From NCBI RefSeq assembly GCF_000442315.1, contig NZ_KE557320.1, positions 769,606 to 833,605 on the forward strand: a stretch of 64,000 nucleotides of DNA, written 5' to 3'. The DNA is from Rubellimicrobium thermophilum DSM 16684. Lineage in GTDB: Bacteria > Pseudomonadota > Alphaproteobacteria > Rhodobacterales > Rhodobacteraceae. A program made the translations under genes and the position numbers. Under the pieces are notes generated by a model. The model ran no database searches, was not told the origin of the DNA, and was given only the letters and a program-made list of their open reading frames with translations. Shown here piece by piece: positions 56,927 to 64,000 of this stretch (positions are counted from its first letter, which is position 1; every line of letters starts with the position of its first letter).

Positions 56927-57954
56927 TCAGGGGAAGATGGGCGGGGCGAGGAGTCCCTGCGTCTCGGGCAGGCCGAGCATGAGATTGGCGTTCTGGACGG
57001 CCTGACCGGAGGATCCCTTGTTGAGATTGTCGAGCGTGGAGACCACGAGGGCGCGGCCCGGCACCCGGTCCCCCGTCACGCCGACATGGACGAAGTTCGA
57101 GCCCTGGACATGGGCCATCGCCGGCAGTTCCCCGTAGGGAAGCACGACGACGAAGGGTTCGGGCGCATAGATATCGCGCAGCGCGGCATGGATCGCCTGC
57201 GGATCGCCCTTGACATAGCAGGAAGCCAGGATGCCGCGATTGACGGGGACGAGATGGGGGCGTGAACAGGATGCGCACCTCGCGCCCCCGCAAGGGCAGA
57301 GAATTCGCGGTCGAATTCCCCCAGATGGCGATGGCGTCCCCCCTGGGAATAGCCCTGGACGTCCTCGCTCCGCTCGGCGAAGAGCATGGTTTCCTTGAGA
57401 CCCCGCCCCGCCCCCGAGACGCCGTTCTTCAGGTCGCAGATGATGTCGTCGAGGTCGATGAGCCCTTCGGCGATCAGCGGGCGCAGCGCGAACTGGACGC
57501 AGGCCGCGTTGCAGCCCGTCCCGGCGACGAGACGGGCCTTGCGGATGCGATCGCGGTAGAATTCGGTGAGGCCGTAGACGGCCTCCTGCTGGAGATCGGG
57601 GGCGGCATGGGGCTGGCCATACCAGCGTTCGTAGGACGCGGGGTCGAGGCGGAAATCGGCACCCAGATCCACGATCCGCAGGTTGCGCGGCAGCTTCGCG
57701 ACGAGAGCCTGCGACAGCCCGTGCGGCAGCGCCAGAAAGGCGAGGTCGATGCCCGACCAGTCCACGGCCTCCACCGCGGTCAGACGCGGCAGGTCGAGAT
57801 GCCGCAGATGAGGGAAGACCTGCGCGATGCTCTGGCCGGCCTTGCGATCCGCCGTCAGCGCCACGACCTCCATCCCCCCATCGGCCGGCGATCGAGGCGC
57901 AGCAGCTCGGCCCCCGTATACGCCCGAGGCGCCGACGACGGCGACGCGCGCCAT
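56927..57954 (-). pseudogene. argC: N-acetyl-gamma-glutamyl-phosphate reductase, disrupted by several single-base insertions
   Basis: ArgC reduces N-acetylglutamyl phosphate in arginine synthesis. From ATG 57954 the start reads [10 protein letters not shown]. Then about 40 bases hold three apparent insertions (near 57918, 57894 and 57884), which scramble [10 protein letters not shown] and restore the frame at [14 protein letters not shown]. The middle is normal ([25 protein letters not shown] with the catalytic cysteine, [15 protein letters not shown]). An extra G near 57290 and an extra C near 57255 split the C-terminal part, which continues as [17 protein letters not shown] to the stop. Removing five bases leaves exactly 341 codons. 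Sequencing error is more likely than loss of an essential gene. Confidence 0.9.
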
Positions 57955-57995
57955 GCGGGCAGGCGCATCGGACGGGGACGAGGTCTGCTGCAAGG

Positions 57996-58886
57996 TCATC
58001 GATCAGGCTCCGGCCAGGACGGTCTGGGAGAGACATACGGATCGGGGGGCGGCGCCGCAACGGCACGGGTGGTCGCGGATGGCGGCAGGGGCGGCGGCGT
58101 GGCGCGCCGCGGCAAGGGTGGCGGCAGGGAGGTCAGGCCGTCGCCCCGGCGCGCGGCGCGGCGCAGGGCAAACGCACCGTGCAGGCCAAGCGGCAGGATC
58201 GCCAGCGTCAGGAGCAGGGCTGCCTCGGGCGGCGGATCCGGGGCCCCGGTCGGGGGGGGCGGCAGTTCCGCCAGCAGGAAGAGCGGCAGATTCCACAACC
58301 AGTGGACCACGACCGATGGCCAGATCGACCCGCTCCGCAGACGCAGCCCGAGCAGATAGAGCCCCAGCATCCCGGCATTGAGGCTCTGGAGCAAGGCGCC
58401 GGGCAGATTGCCGGTGATCTGGACATTCAAGACATGGACGGCACCGAACAGCACCGACACGATGATGCCGGCCTTCAGCACCGGAAAGCGATCGCGCAGC
58501 GCCGCATAGAGAAAGCCGCGGAACATCCCCTCTTCGGACAGGGCGATGAGCAGCGTGGGCCAGAGCAGCGCCGCGGCCAGGCCCGCCGGGACGGGCGCGG
58601 CGGCGGCCATCAGGGCCAGAGCCGCGATGTAGATCGCGGCCGGCCAGAGGGCAATCAGCCCCTCGCGCCGCGGCAGGCCCAGGCCAAGGCCCCGCCAGCG
58701 CAGCAGCGCCGCCGCCCCCGCCAAGAGGAGGCAGGCGGCCAGCAGGCGCGGCGTCATCCCTTCGACCAGCCATTCGGCCGCCCCCTCTCCCGGCAGGGGC
58801 ATGCGCCCGAAGCCGTCTCCCACGCTCATCCAGGCCAGGAGGAGCGTCACCGCGATGGCGGGGCGGTGGTAGCGGCCCGGCGGCAC
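57996..58886 (-). CDS. CPBP-family intramembrane glutamic protease
   Basis: The 296-residue membrane protein has about seven hydrophobic segments and the CPBP/Abi motifs: EExxxR in [12 protein letters not shown] (about residues 116-127), FGAVHVLN and HWLWNLP, which supply the catalytic Glu and His residues. The C-terminal 60 residues are Pro-rich and probably cytoplasmic. Relatives include type II CAAX prenyl endopeptidase homologues, but bacterial substrates are usually unknown. It starts at a GTG directly after the murI stop. Confidence 0.87.
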   Translation of the reverse strand: MPPGRYHRPAIAVTLLLAWMSVGDGFGRMPLPGEGAAEWLVEGMTPRLLAACLLLAGAAALLRWRGLGLGLPRREGLIALWPAAIYIAALALMAAAAPVPAGLAAALLWPTLLIALSEEGMFRGFLYAALRDRFPVLKAGIIVSVLFGAVHVLNVQITGNLPGALLQSLNAGMLGLYLLGLRLRSGSIWPSVVVHWLWNLPLFLLAELPPPPTGAPDPPPEAALLLTLAILPLGLHGAFALRRAARRGDGLTSLPPPLPRRATPPPLPPSATTRAVAAPPPDPYVSPRPSWPEPDR

Positions 58887-59699
58887 TCAGGCAGGCTCGA
58901 AGACGATCTGACGCCGGAGGAACTGCATCGCACGGTCGGACACGCGGGCCGGCCTGCCGGTCGTCAGGAAGCGGCTCCGGGTGCCGGGGCCGATCATGTT
59001 CGGCCGGCGGCGGAGATAATCCGCCAGGGATTCGGCGACCAGGGCGGGCTGGGACAGGACGCGGACCTGCGGCCCCAGCGCCTCGCGGAAGGCATGTTCC
59101 ACCAGCGGATAATGCGTGCAGCCCAGGACCGCCGCATCCGGCGAGGGCATCTTGCGCTTCAGGGCCTCGACATGCGCCCGCACGAGCGTTTCGGCCAGGA
59201 TCATGTCGCCATCCTCGATGGCATCGACAACGCCCGCGCAGGCCTGACTTTCGACATCCACACCGATGGCACGGAAGGCCAGCTCGCGCTGGAAGGCCCG
59301 CGAGGCGACAGTGGCAGGCGTGGCAAACAGGGCGACATGCTTCACCGCCACCTCGCGCGGGGGGGAATTGTCGCCCCATTGCCGTTCGGTCAGGGCCTCG
59401 ATGAGCGGAACAAAGACCCCCAGGACCCGCTTGTCCTGCGGCACCCAGCTTTCCTGGATGCGGCGAAGCGCCGCAGCCGAGGCCGTGTTGCAGGCCAGGA
59501 TCACCAGATCGCAGCCTTCCTCGAACAGGCGGGCCACGCCGCGCGTGGTGAGATCGAAGATGTCGTCGGCATCCCGCACCCCATAGGGGGCATGGGCATT
59601 GTCACCATAATAGACAAGGGGCAGATCCGGCAGCCGTCTTCGGACAGCATCCAGAACCGTCAGGCCGCCCAGGCCGCTGTCGAAGATTCCCACCGCCAT
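58887..59699 (-). CDS. murI: Glutamate racemase
   Basis: MurI makes D-glutamate for peptidoglycan. From the ATG at 59699 it is 270 residues, with [14 protein letters not shown] (D7, S8), the two catalytic cysteines in [13 protein letters not shown] and [14 protein letters not shown], and the phosphate-like [11 protein letters not shown] motif. An in-frame ATG at 59819 would add 40 low-complexity residues unlike the family. It is directly followed by the CPBP protease gene. Confidence 0.96.
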   Translation of the reverse strand: MAVGIFDSGLGGLTVLDAVRRRLPDLPLVYYGDNAHAPYGVRDADDIFDLTTRGVARLFEEGCDLVILACNTASAAALRRIQESWVPQDKRVLGVFVPLIEALTERQWGDNSPPREVAVKHVALFATPATVASRAFQRELAFRAIGVDVESQACAGVVDAIEDGDMILAETLVRAHVEALKRKMPSPDAAVLGCTHYPLVEHAFREALGPQVRVLSQPALVAESLADYLRRRPNMIGPGTRSRFLTTGRPARVSDRAMQFLRRQIVFEPA

Positions 59700-60056
59700 C
59701 GTGCCTTGTCCCCCTGCCCTGTCCCCCCCCGCGGCGAAGGCCGGTCGCGAATCCCGGTCGCGAGCCCCGGGCCCGGCCATGCACCGCGAGAAGCCTGCCA
59801 GACAGGACATAGGCTGCATCGCACGGCTCGTCCATCATCCCCACGCCCCCCTGCGAGGCCCCCGACAAGCCCCCGATGCCCGTCTTCCATGCAGCAGAGA
59901 CGCAGGGCATGCAGCCGCGTCACGCTCTGCCCGCGCGAATCGGGTTTTGCGTGACAAACGGCCACGCATTGCGTCAGAAGCAAGGCTGCCAGTTGTATCG
60001 TCGCAATGATGACATAGCTCGGCGCTATCCAGCAGCGGATCGGCAGGGAGGCCGGA
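59700..60056. other. 357-bp noncoding divergent region between murI and the LysR gene
   Basis: No supported gene lies here. It should contain both promoters. An imperfect tandem repeat (CGGTCGCGAATCC, then CGGTCGCGAGCCC, about 59744-59770) is visible near murI. The segment 59940-60010 is less GC-rich and is the likely LysR promoter area. I found no defined operator. Confidence 0.5.
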
Positions 60057-60959
60057 ATGGACTGGGACAAGCTGCGCATCTTCCACGCGGTGGCCGCGGC
60101 GGGGAGCCTGACCCATGCCGGCGACAGTCTGCATCTGAGTCAGTCTGCCGTCAGCCGCCAGATCCGCGCCCTTGAGGAAAGTCTCGGCACCACGCTGTTC
60201 CACCGCCATGCCCGGGGTCTGATCCTGACCGAACAGGGCGAGCTGCTGTTCGAGGCGACGCGGGCCATGAACAAGCGTCTGGAAGCCGCCGCGGCGCGCA
60301 TCCGCGACAGCGCGGAGGAGGTCTTCGGACAACTGCGCGTGACCACCACGACCGCCTTCGGCACGCTCTGGCTCGCCCCCCGTCTGCCGACGCTCTACGA
60401 ACGCTATCCGGATCTCAACATCGACCTGATCCTCGAGGAGCGCGTGCTCGACCTGCCGATGCGCGAGGCCGATGTCGCGATCCGCATGAAGGAGCCGAGC
60501 CAGGCCGACCTGATTCGCAAGAAGCTGATGGGGATCCGCATCGGCCTTTATGCCACGCAGGACTATCTGCGCCGGTCCCCGCCGATCGAGCGCCTCGACG
60601 ATCTGGCGGGGCATCGGCTCATCTGTCAGGCGTCCTCTTCGCCGCAGGTGGCGGCCGGGGCGACTCTCGTGGCGCAGCTGATGACGCAGGAGCCGCGCAG
60701 CGTCCTCAACATCAACAACTATTTCGGCGTGCTTCAGGCAACGCTGAACAGCCTCGGCATCGGGGTCATACCGGACTACATCACCGAGGATTTTCCGACG
60801 CTTGTCCGCGTCCTGCCGGAAGTCGAATCGGGCGAGGTGCCCGTCTTCCTTGCCTATCCGGAGGAGCTGCGCCAGTCCAAGCGCGTCGCCGTCTTCCGCG
60901 ACTTTGTCCAGGACGAGATCTTTGCCCATCGCCGCCGCAACCGCGAGGCCGCAGCCTGA
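60057..60959 (+). CDS. LysR-family transcriptional regulator
   Basis: The 300-residue protein has the N-terminal LysR helix-turn-helix (DKLRIFHAVAAAGSLTHAGDSLHLSQSAVSRQIRALEESLGTTLF split over residues 4-48) and a periplasmic-binding-like effector domain (LRVTTTTAFGTLWLAPRLP; LNINNYFGVLQATLNSLGIGVIP). It resembles the LysR regulators conserved near trxB or cys genes in alphaproteobacteria, but no target is evident. It is divergent from murI. The 3' end is followed by a structured RNA and a terminator. Confidence 0.93.
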   Translation: MDWDKLRIFHAVAAAGSLTHAGDSLHLSQSAVSRQIRALEESLGTTLFHRHARGLILTEQGELLFEATRAMNKRLEAAAARIRDSAEEVFGQLRVTTTTAFGTLWLAPRLPTLYERYPDLNIDLILEERVLDLPMREADVAIRMKEPSQADLIRKKLMGIRIGLYATQDYLRRSPPIERLDDLAGHRLICQASSSPQVAAGATLVAQLMTQEPRSVLNINNYFGVLQATLNSLGIGVIPDYITEDFPTLVRVLPEVESGEVPVFLAYPEELRQSKRVAVFRDFVQDEIFAHRRRNREAAA

Positions 60960-60981
60960 CACCCTTCCATGCACGGGACGC

Positions 60982-61101
60982 AAGGCAGGGTTGTCGATAG
61001 CGATCACGTGGTTGCCTTGAAGATGCCCAATCTGCCCGCTACCTAGGCACCGAGGCCGGCGATGCTCCGCGCTCGTCGTCCTCGACCTCCCTGTTGGACT
61101 T
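60982..61101 (+). ncRNA. Structured small RNA with 6S-like architecture
   Basis: About 120 bases fold into one long imperfect hairpin. AAG (60982-60984) pairs with CTT (61099-61101), CAGGG (60986-60990) with CCCTG (61089-61093), TCGA (60994-60997) with TCGA (61082-61085) and AGCG (60999-61002) with CGCT (61070-61073). After an unpaired central bubble, GGT-GCCT (61010-61017, one bulge) pairs with AGGCACC (61045-61051), and AGAT (61021-61024) with ATCT (61030-61033) at the tip. A closing stem, a large internal bubble and a terminal stem are the plan of 6S RNA, although this is short. A Rho-independent terminator follows at once. Confidence 0.5.
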
Positions 61102-61130
61102 AGCCGGGCCATCGCGCCCGGCTTTTTTTT
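61102..61130 (+). terminator. Rho-independent terminator
   Basis: AGCCGGGC (61102-61109) and GCCCGGCT (61116-61123) form an 8-bp stem with a six-base loop, followed by a run of T to 61130. It ends the structured RNA and/or the LysR transcript and isolates purL. Confidence 0.92.
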
Positions 61131-61248
61131 GGCTTGGCCTGCGCTGTGGCCCGCAGGTCCGCCCCCCCAGGTCCGCCGCCGCTCCGGGCATCCTTTCCCC
61201 CGCGCCGCGGGCGCGCTATGGCGCGCGCGTCCGCCGCAGGAGGAATCC

Positions 61249-63405
61249 ATGACCCCCGAGCCCGCGATCACCCCCGATCTCGTCGCCGCCCATGGCATCA
61301 AGCCGGACGAGTGGACGCGGTTGCTTGAACTGCTCGGGCGGGAGCCGACCTTCACGGAGCTGGGCATCGTGTCGGCGATGTGGAACGAGCACTGCTCCTA
61401 CAAGTCGTCGAAGAAGTGGCTGCGCACGCTCCACACCACGGGGCCGCAGGTCGTCATCGGACCGGGCGAGAATGCCGGCGTCGTCGATCTGGGCGATGGC
61501 GATGTCCTCGTCTTCAAGATGGAGAGCCACAACCACCCTTCCTACATCGAACCCTATCAGGGGGCCGCGACCGGTGTGGGCGGAATCCTGCGGGACGTGT
61601 TCACCATGGGGGCACGGCCGATCGCCGCCATGAACGCCCTGAGCTTTGGCGAACCGTCCCATCCCAAGACGCGGCGACTTCTGTCCGGGGTCGTTGAGGG
61701 AATCGGGGGCTACGGGAATGCCTTCGGCGTGCCCACGGTGGGCGGCGAGGTCCGCTTCCACCCTGCCTATAACGGCAACTGCCTGGTCAATGCCTTTGCA
61801 GCGGGGATCGCGAAGCGCGAGGGGATCTTCACATCGGCGGCCTCGGGCGTGGGGCGCCCGGTCGTCTATCTGGGCGCCAGGACGGGGCGCGACGGGGTCG
61901 GCGGGGCCACCATGGCCAGCGCCGAGTTCGACGACAGCATCGAGGAGAAGCGGCCTACGGTGCAGGTGGGCGATCCCTTCACCGAGAAGCGGCTGATGGA
62001 AGCCTGTCTCGAGCTGATGGCCTCGGGCGCCGTCGTCTCGATCCAGGACATGGGTGCAGCCGGCCTGACCTGCTCGGCCGTGGAGATGGGCGACAAGGGA
62101 GGGCTCGGGATCCGGCTCGATCTCGACCGCGTGCCGGTGCGCGAAACGGGCATGACCGCCTACGAGATGATGTTGTCCGAAAGCCAGGAGCGGATGCTCA
62201 TGGTCCTTCATCCCGAGAAGGAGGCCGAGGCGCGCGCCATCTTCGAGAAATGGGACCTCGACTTTGCCATCATCGGCGAGACCATCCCGGAGGACCGCTT
62301 CCTGATCCTGCAGGGCAACACGGTGAAGGCCGATCTGCCGCTCTCGAAGCTTGCCTCGAGCGCACCGGAATACGACCGGCCCTGGGTCGACCCCCCCGCA
62401 CCGCCGCCGTTGCCGGAGGAGCTGCCGCGGATCGGCGCCATCGAGGGGCTCCGCACGCTCCTTCTGGACCCCAATCACGCCTGGAAGGGATGGATCTGGG
62501 AACAGTATGACAGTCAGGTGGGCGCAGACACGATCCGCCCGCCGGGATCGGGCGCCGGCATCGTGCGCGTCCATGGCACGGCAAAGGCCGTCGCCTTCAC
62601 CAGCGATGTCACCCCGCGCTATGTGAAGGCCAATCCGCGCGAGGGCGGCCGTCAGGCCGTGGCCGAAGCCTGGCGCAATCTCGTCGCGGTGGGTGCGCGG
62701 CCGCTGGCCGCCACCGACAACCTGAATTTCGGCAATCCCGAAAAGCCCGAGATCATGGGCCAGTTCGTCGGCGCCATCCTCGGCATCGGCGAGGCCTGCC
62801 GGGCGCTCGACTTTCCCATCGTCTCGGGCAATGTGAGCCTCTACAACGAGACGGACGGACGCGCGATCCTGCCGACCCCGACCATCGGGGGCGTGGGGTT
62901 GCTGGCCTCGCTCGAGGACATCATCGCCGGGCCCGCACAGGAGGGCGATGCGCTGGTCCTGATCGGCCGGGAAGGATCGCATCTGGGCCAGTCGGCGCTG
63001 CTGGCCGCTCTCGGGATAGAGGCGGGCGAGGCGCCGCCCGTGGATCTGGAGACGGAAAGACGCCATGGCGAGTTCGTGCTGGCCAACCGTGCCCTGATCC
63101 GCGCCTGCACCGACCTGTCCGATGGAGGACTCGCGCTGGCGGCCTTCGAGATGGCGGCGGCAGCCGGCTGCGGGGCCGAGATCGGGACCGCCGGAACGGC
63201 GCCCCTCTTCGGTGAGGATCAGGCCCGCTATCTGTGCGCCACGGCAAGGCCCGATGCGCTGATCGCGGCGGCAGAGGCGGCCGGTGTGCCGGCAGGCGTC
63301 GTCGGACGGATCGGCGGAGCGGATCTCCGCCTGGGCGGCGAGAGCGCTCCGATGGATGATCTCGTGAGGCTCTGGCGGACGACCCTTGCGCGCCTCTTCG
63401 ACTGA
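61249..63405 (+). CDS. purL: Phosphoribosylformylglycinamidine synthase subunit PurL
   Basis: Small-type PurL makes FGAM from FGAR, ATP and ammonia supplied by PurQ, with PurS as the third subunit. The 718-residue protein from the ATG at 61249 (AGGAGG six bases before it) has [48 protein letters not shown], and the second half-domain [14 protein letters not shown] and [10 protein letters not shown]. It is full length. purS and purQ are not in the window. The frame is open upstream, but those residues are low-complexity. bolA follows 60 bases downstream. Confidence 0.97.
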   Translation: MTPEPAITPDLVAAHGIKPDEWTRLLELLGREPTFTELGIVSAMWNEHCSYKSSKKWLRTLHTTGPQVVIGPGENAGVVDLGDGDVLVFKMESHNHPSYIEPYQGAATGVGGILRDVFTMGARPIAAMNALSFGEPSHPKTRRLLSGVVEGIGGYGNAFGVPTVGGEVRFHPAYNGNCLVNAFAAGIAKREGIFTSAASGVGRPVVYLGARTGRDGVGGATMASAEFDDSIEEKRPTVQVGDPFTEKRLMEACLELMASGAVVSIQDMGAAGLTCSAVEMGDKGGLGIRLDLDRVPVRETGMTAYEMMLSESQERMLMVLHPEKEAEARAIFEKWDLDFAIIGETIPEDRFLILQGNTVKADLPLSKLASSAPEYDRPWVDPPAPPPLPEELPRIGAIEGLRTLLLDPNHAWKGWIWEQYDSQVGADTIRPPGSGAGIVRVHGTAKAVAFTSDVTPRYVKANPREGGRQAVAEAWRNLVAVGARPLAATDNLNFGNPEKPEIMGQFVGAILGIGEACRALDFPIVSGNVSLYNETDGRAILPTPTIGGVGLLASLEDIIAGPAQEGDALVLIGREGSHLGQSALLAALGIEAGEAPPVDLETERRHGEFVLANRALIRACTDLSDGGLALAAFEMAAAAGCGAEIGTAGTAPLFGEDQARYLCATARPDALIAAAEAAGVPAGVVGRIGGADLRLGGESAPMDDLVRLWRTTLARLFD

Positions 63406-63465
63406 TCCATGCCGTTGCGGGGCGGCGCGGTGCTGCCTACATTTCCCTTCGAGGGAGACCAGACC

Positions 63466-63708
63466 ATGCCGATGCAGGCCGAGGATATCGAGCGCCTCCT
63501 GCGGGAAAGCTTCCCCAAGGCGCGCATCACCATCACCGATCTCGCGGGGGACGGAAACCATTATGCCGCCGAGGTCGTGGACGAAAGCTTTCGCGGCAAG
63601 AACCGCGTGGAGCAGCAGCGTGCGGTCTATGCCGCGCTCAAGGGCCGGATGGACGGCCCGTCGGGCGATCTGCATGCCCTGGCCCTGACCACGAAGGCAC
63701 CCGACTGA
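63466..63708 (+). CDS. bolA: BolA family protein
   Basis: This 80-residue protein from the ATG at 63466 reads MPMQAEDIERLLRESFPKARITITDLAGDGNHYAAEVVDESF, with the KNRVEQQRAVYAALKGRM helix typical of BolA. It has a GDGNHY loop and a conserved C-terminal histidine (LHALAL), used to ligate a [2Fe-2S] cluster with a CGFS glutaredoxin. The grxD gene follows, supporting a GrxD-BolA pair in iron-sulfur trafficking or iron sensing. The ATG at 63409 would overlap poor-quality sequence. Confidence 0.93.
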   Translation: MPMQAEDIERLLRESFPKARITITDLAGDGNHYAAEVVDESFRGKNRVEQQRAVYAALKGRMDGPSGDLHALALTTKAPD

Positions 63709-63809
63709 TGCGCGCACTGATCGATTGGCTCAAGGGACTATGGCAGCCCGCCCCTGTCCCGATTCCCGTTCGCGTCGAGGACCGCTCCCGGCCCCCGCGA
63801 CGCCCCTGA
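63708..63809 (+). CDS. Tiny ORF between bolA and grxD (33 residues)
   Basis: An ATG shares its first base with the bolA stop (TGATG), opening a 33-residue frame that begins MRALIDWLKGLWQ and then is rich in Pro/Arg (PVPIPVRVEDRSRPPRRP), ending at the TGA at 63807-63809. The amphipathic start and the coupled arrangement resemble small ORFs I recall at this spot in relatives, but the family is not one I can name. It could be a chance frame. Confidence 0.4.
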   Translation: MRALIDWLKGLWQPAPVPIPVRVEDRSRPPRRP

Positions 63810-63834
63810 CCCGGTTTTCCCGAAAGGATTGATG

Positions 63835-64000
63835 ATGACCGCCGCTACCGTCCAGGACCAGATCCGCGAGCTTGTCACCTCGCATGATGTCGTGCTCTTC
63901 ATGAAGGGCACCAAGCAGATGCCACAATGCGGCTTCTCTTCCCGCGTGGCAGGGGTGCTCAACTACATGGGCGTGGACTACGTCGATGTGAATGTCCTGG
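63835..64000 (+). CDS. grxD: Monothiol glutaredoxin GrxD (3' end outside window)
   Basis: The visible 55 codons read MTAATVQDQIRELVTSHDVVLFMKG, then the CGFS active site at C32 in QMPQCGFSSRVAGVL. Monothiol CGFS glutaredoxins carry a [2Fe-2S] cluster with glutathione and partner with BolA, whose gene is just upstream. I chose the ATG at 63835 because AAGGA lies six bases upstream; the ATG at 63832 is equally in frame. The gene continues past the window edge. Confidence 0.92.
   Translation, partial: MTAATVQDQIRELVTSHDVVLFMKGTKQMPQCGFSSRVAGVLNYMGVDYVDVNVL

Noticed and set aside
60982..61101. Signal recognition particle RNA
   Set aside because: The apical GGAA-type tetraloop and conserved SRP core sequence are missing.
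61216..63717. Long minus-strand frame of 833 codons over purL
   Set aside because: It is the mirror of the well-supported purL gene, with no recognisable family.

Overview
The window reads as chromosomal DNA of a GC-rich alphaproteobacterium in the Rhodobacteraceae/Paracoccaceae group. The evidence is conserved gene order (ribE-ribB-ribH-nusB; yacG-rng-maf-infA-LMW phosphatase-UPF0262-hisD-DUF2948-murA; argC-ccmE-muramidase-holin-ccmF-ccmH; purL-bolA-grxD), a tRNA-His of the alphaproteobacterial type (no G-1, G1:U72, A73) and CtrA-like TTAA sites. I cannot name the genus.

Layout. 1-3.4 kb: a partial phytase-like esterase, an MBL-fold hydrolase, tRNA-His, a small conserved gene and mmcB. 3.5-8.3 kb: capsule genes kpsC, a Wza/KpsD-like exporter and kpsS. 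8.4-12.6 kb: riboflavin genes with an MscS channel and nusB. 13-19.4 kb: a leftward housekeeping block (RNA processing, translation initiation, histidine and peptidoglycan synthesis). 19.5-28.5 kb: tRNA-Thr, an ACR3 arsenite pump, a decayed corA, an acyl-CoA synthetase, an ABC exporter, a periplasmic protease, a lytic transglycosylase and tRNA-Leu. 28.5-32.6 kb: divergent putR/putA for proline breakdown. 32.6-40 kb: a complete D-xylose operon (xylF-H-G-B-A) with a divergent ROK regulator. 40.1-44.8 kb: an Anbu-type cluster (circularly permuted ATP-grasp, alpha-E protein, transglutaminase, proteasome-like peptidase) plus a PPP-type phosphatase. 45-47 kb: mannonate dehydratase and a short-chain dehydrogenase. 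47-52.5 kb: a CoxG-like protein, comEC, gltX and gltA. 52.6-58 kb: ccmH, ccmF, a holin/N-acetylmuramidase pair, ccmE and argC. 58-64 kb: a CPBP protease, murI, a LysR regulator, a structured RNA resembling 6S RNA, purL, bolA, a tiny ORF and the start of grxD.

Two themes run through the window. First, at least twelve otherwise well-conserved genes are each broken by single-base insertions or deletions, often in G/C runs. They include core genes such as argC and catabolic genes such as xylA, xylF and uxuA. This looks more like residual indel error in the assembly than gene loss. The corA remnant is different: it has several shifts, missing segments, a duplication and a changed GMN motif, so it looks genuinely dead. 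Second, three loci that relate to gene transfer agents in Rhodobacter capsulatus carry CtrA-like sites nearby: comEC (a full TTAA-N7-TTAA), the holin/muramidase pair (two GTTAAC half-sites) and the capsule genes (one GTTAAC). The functional link is inference. No mobile element, CRISPR array or prophage structural gene was seen.
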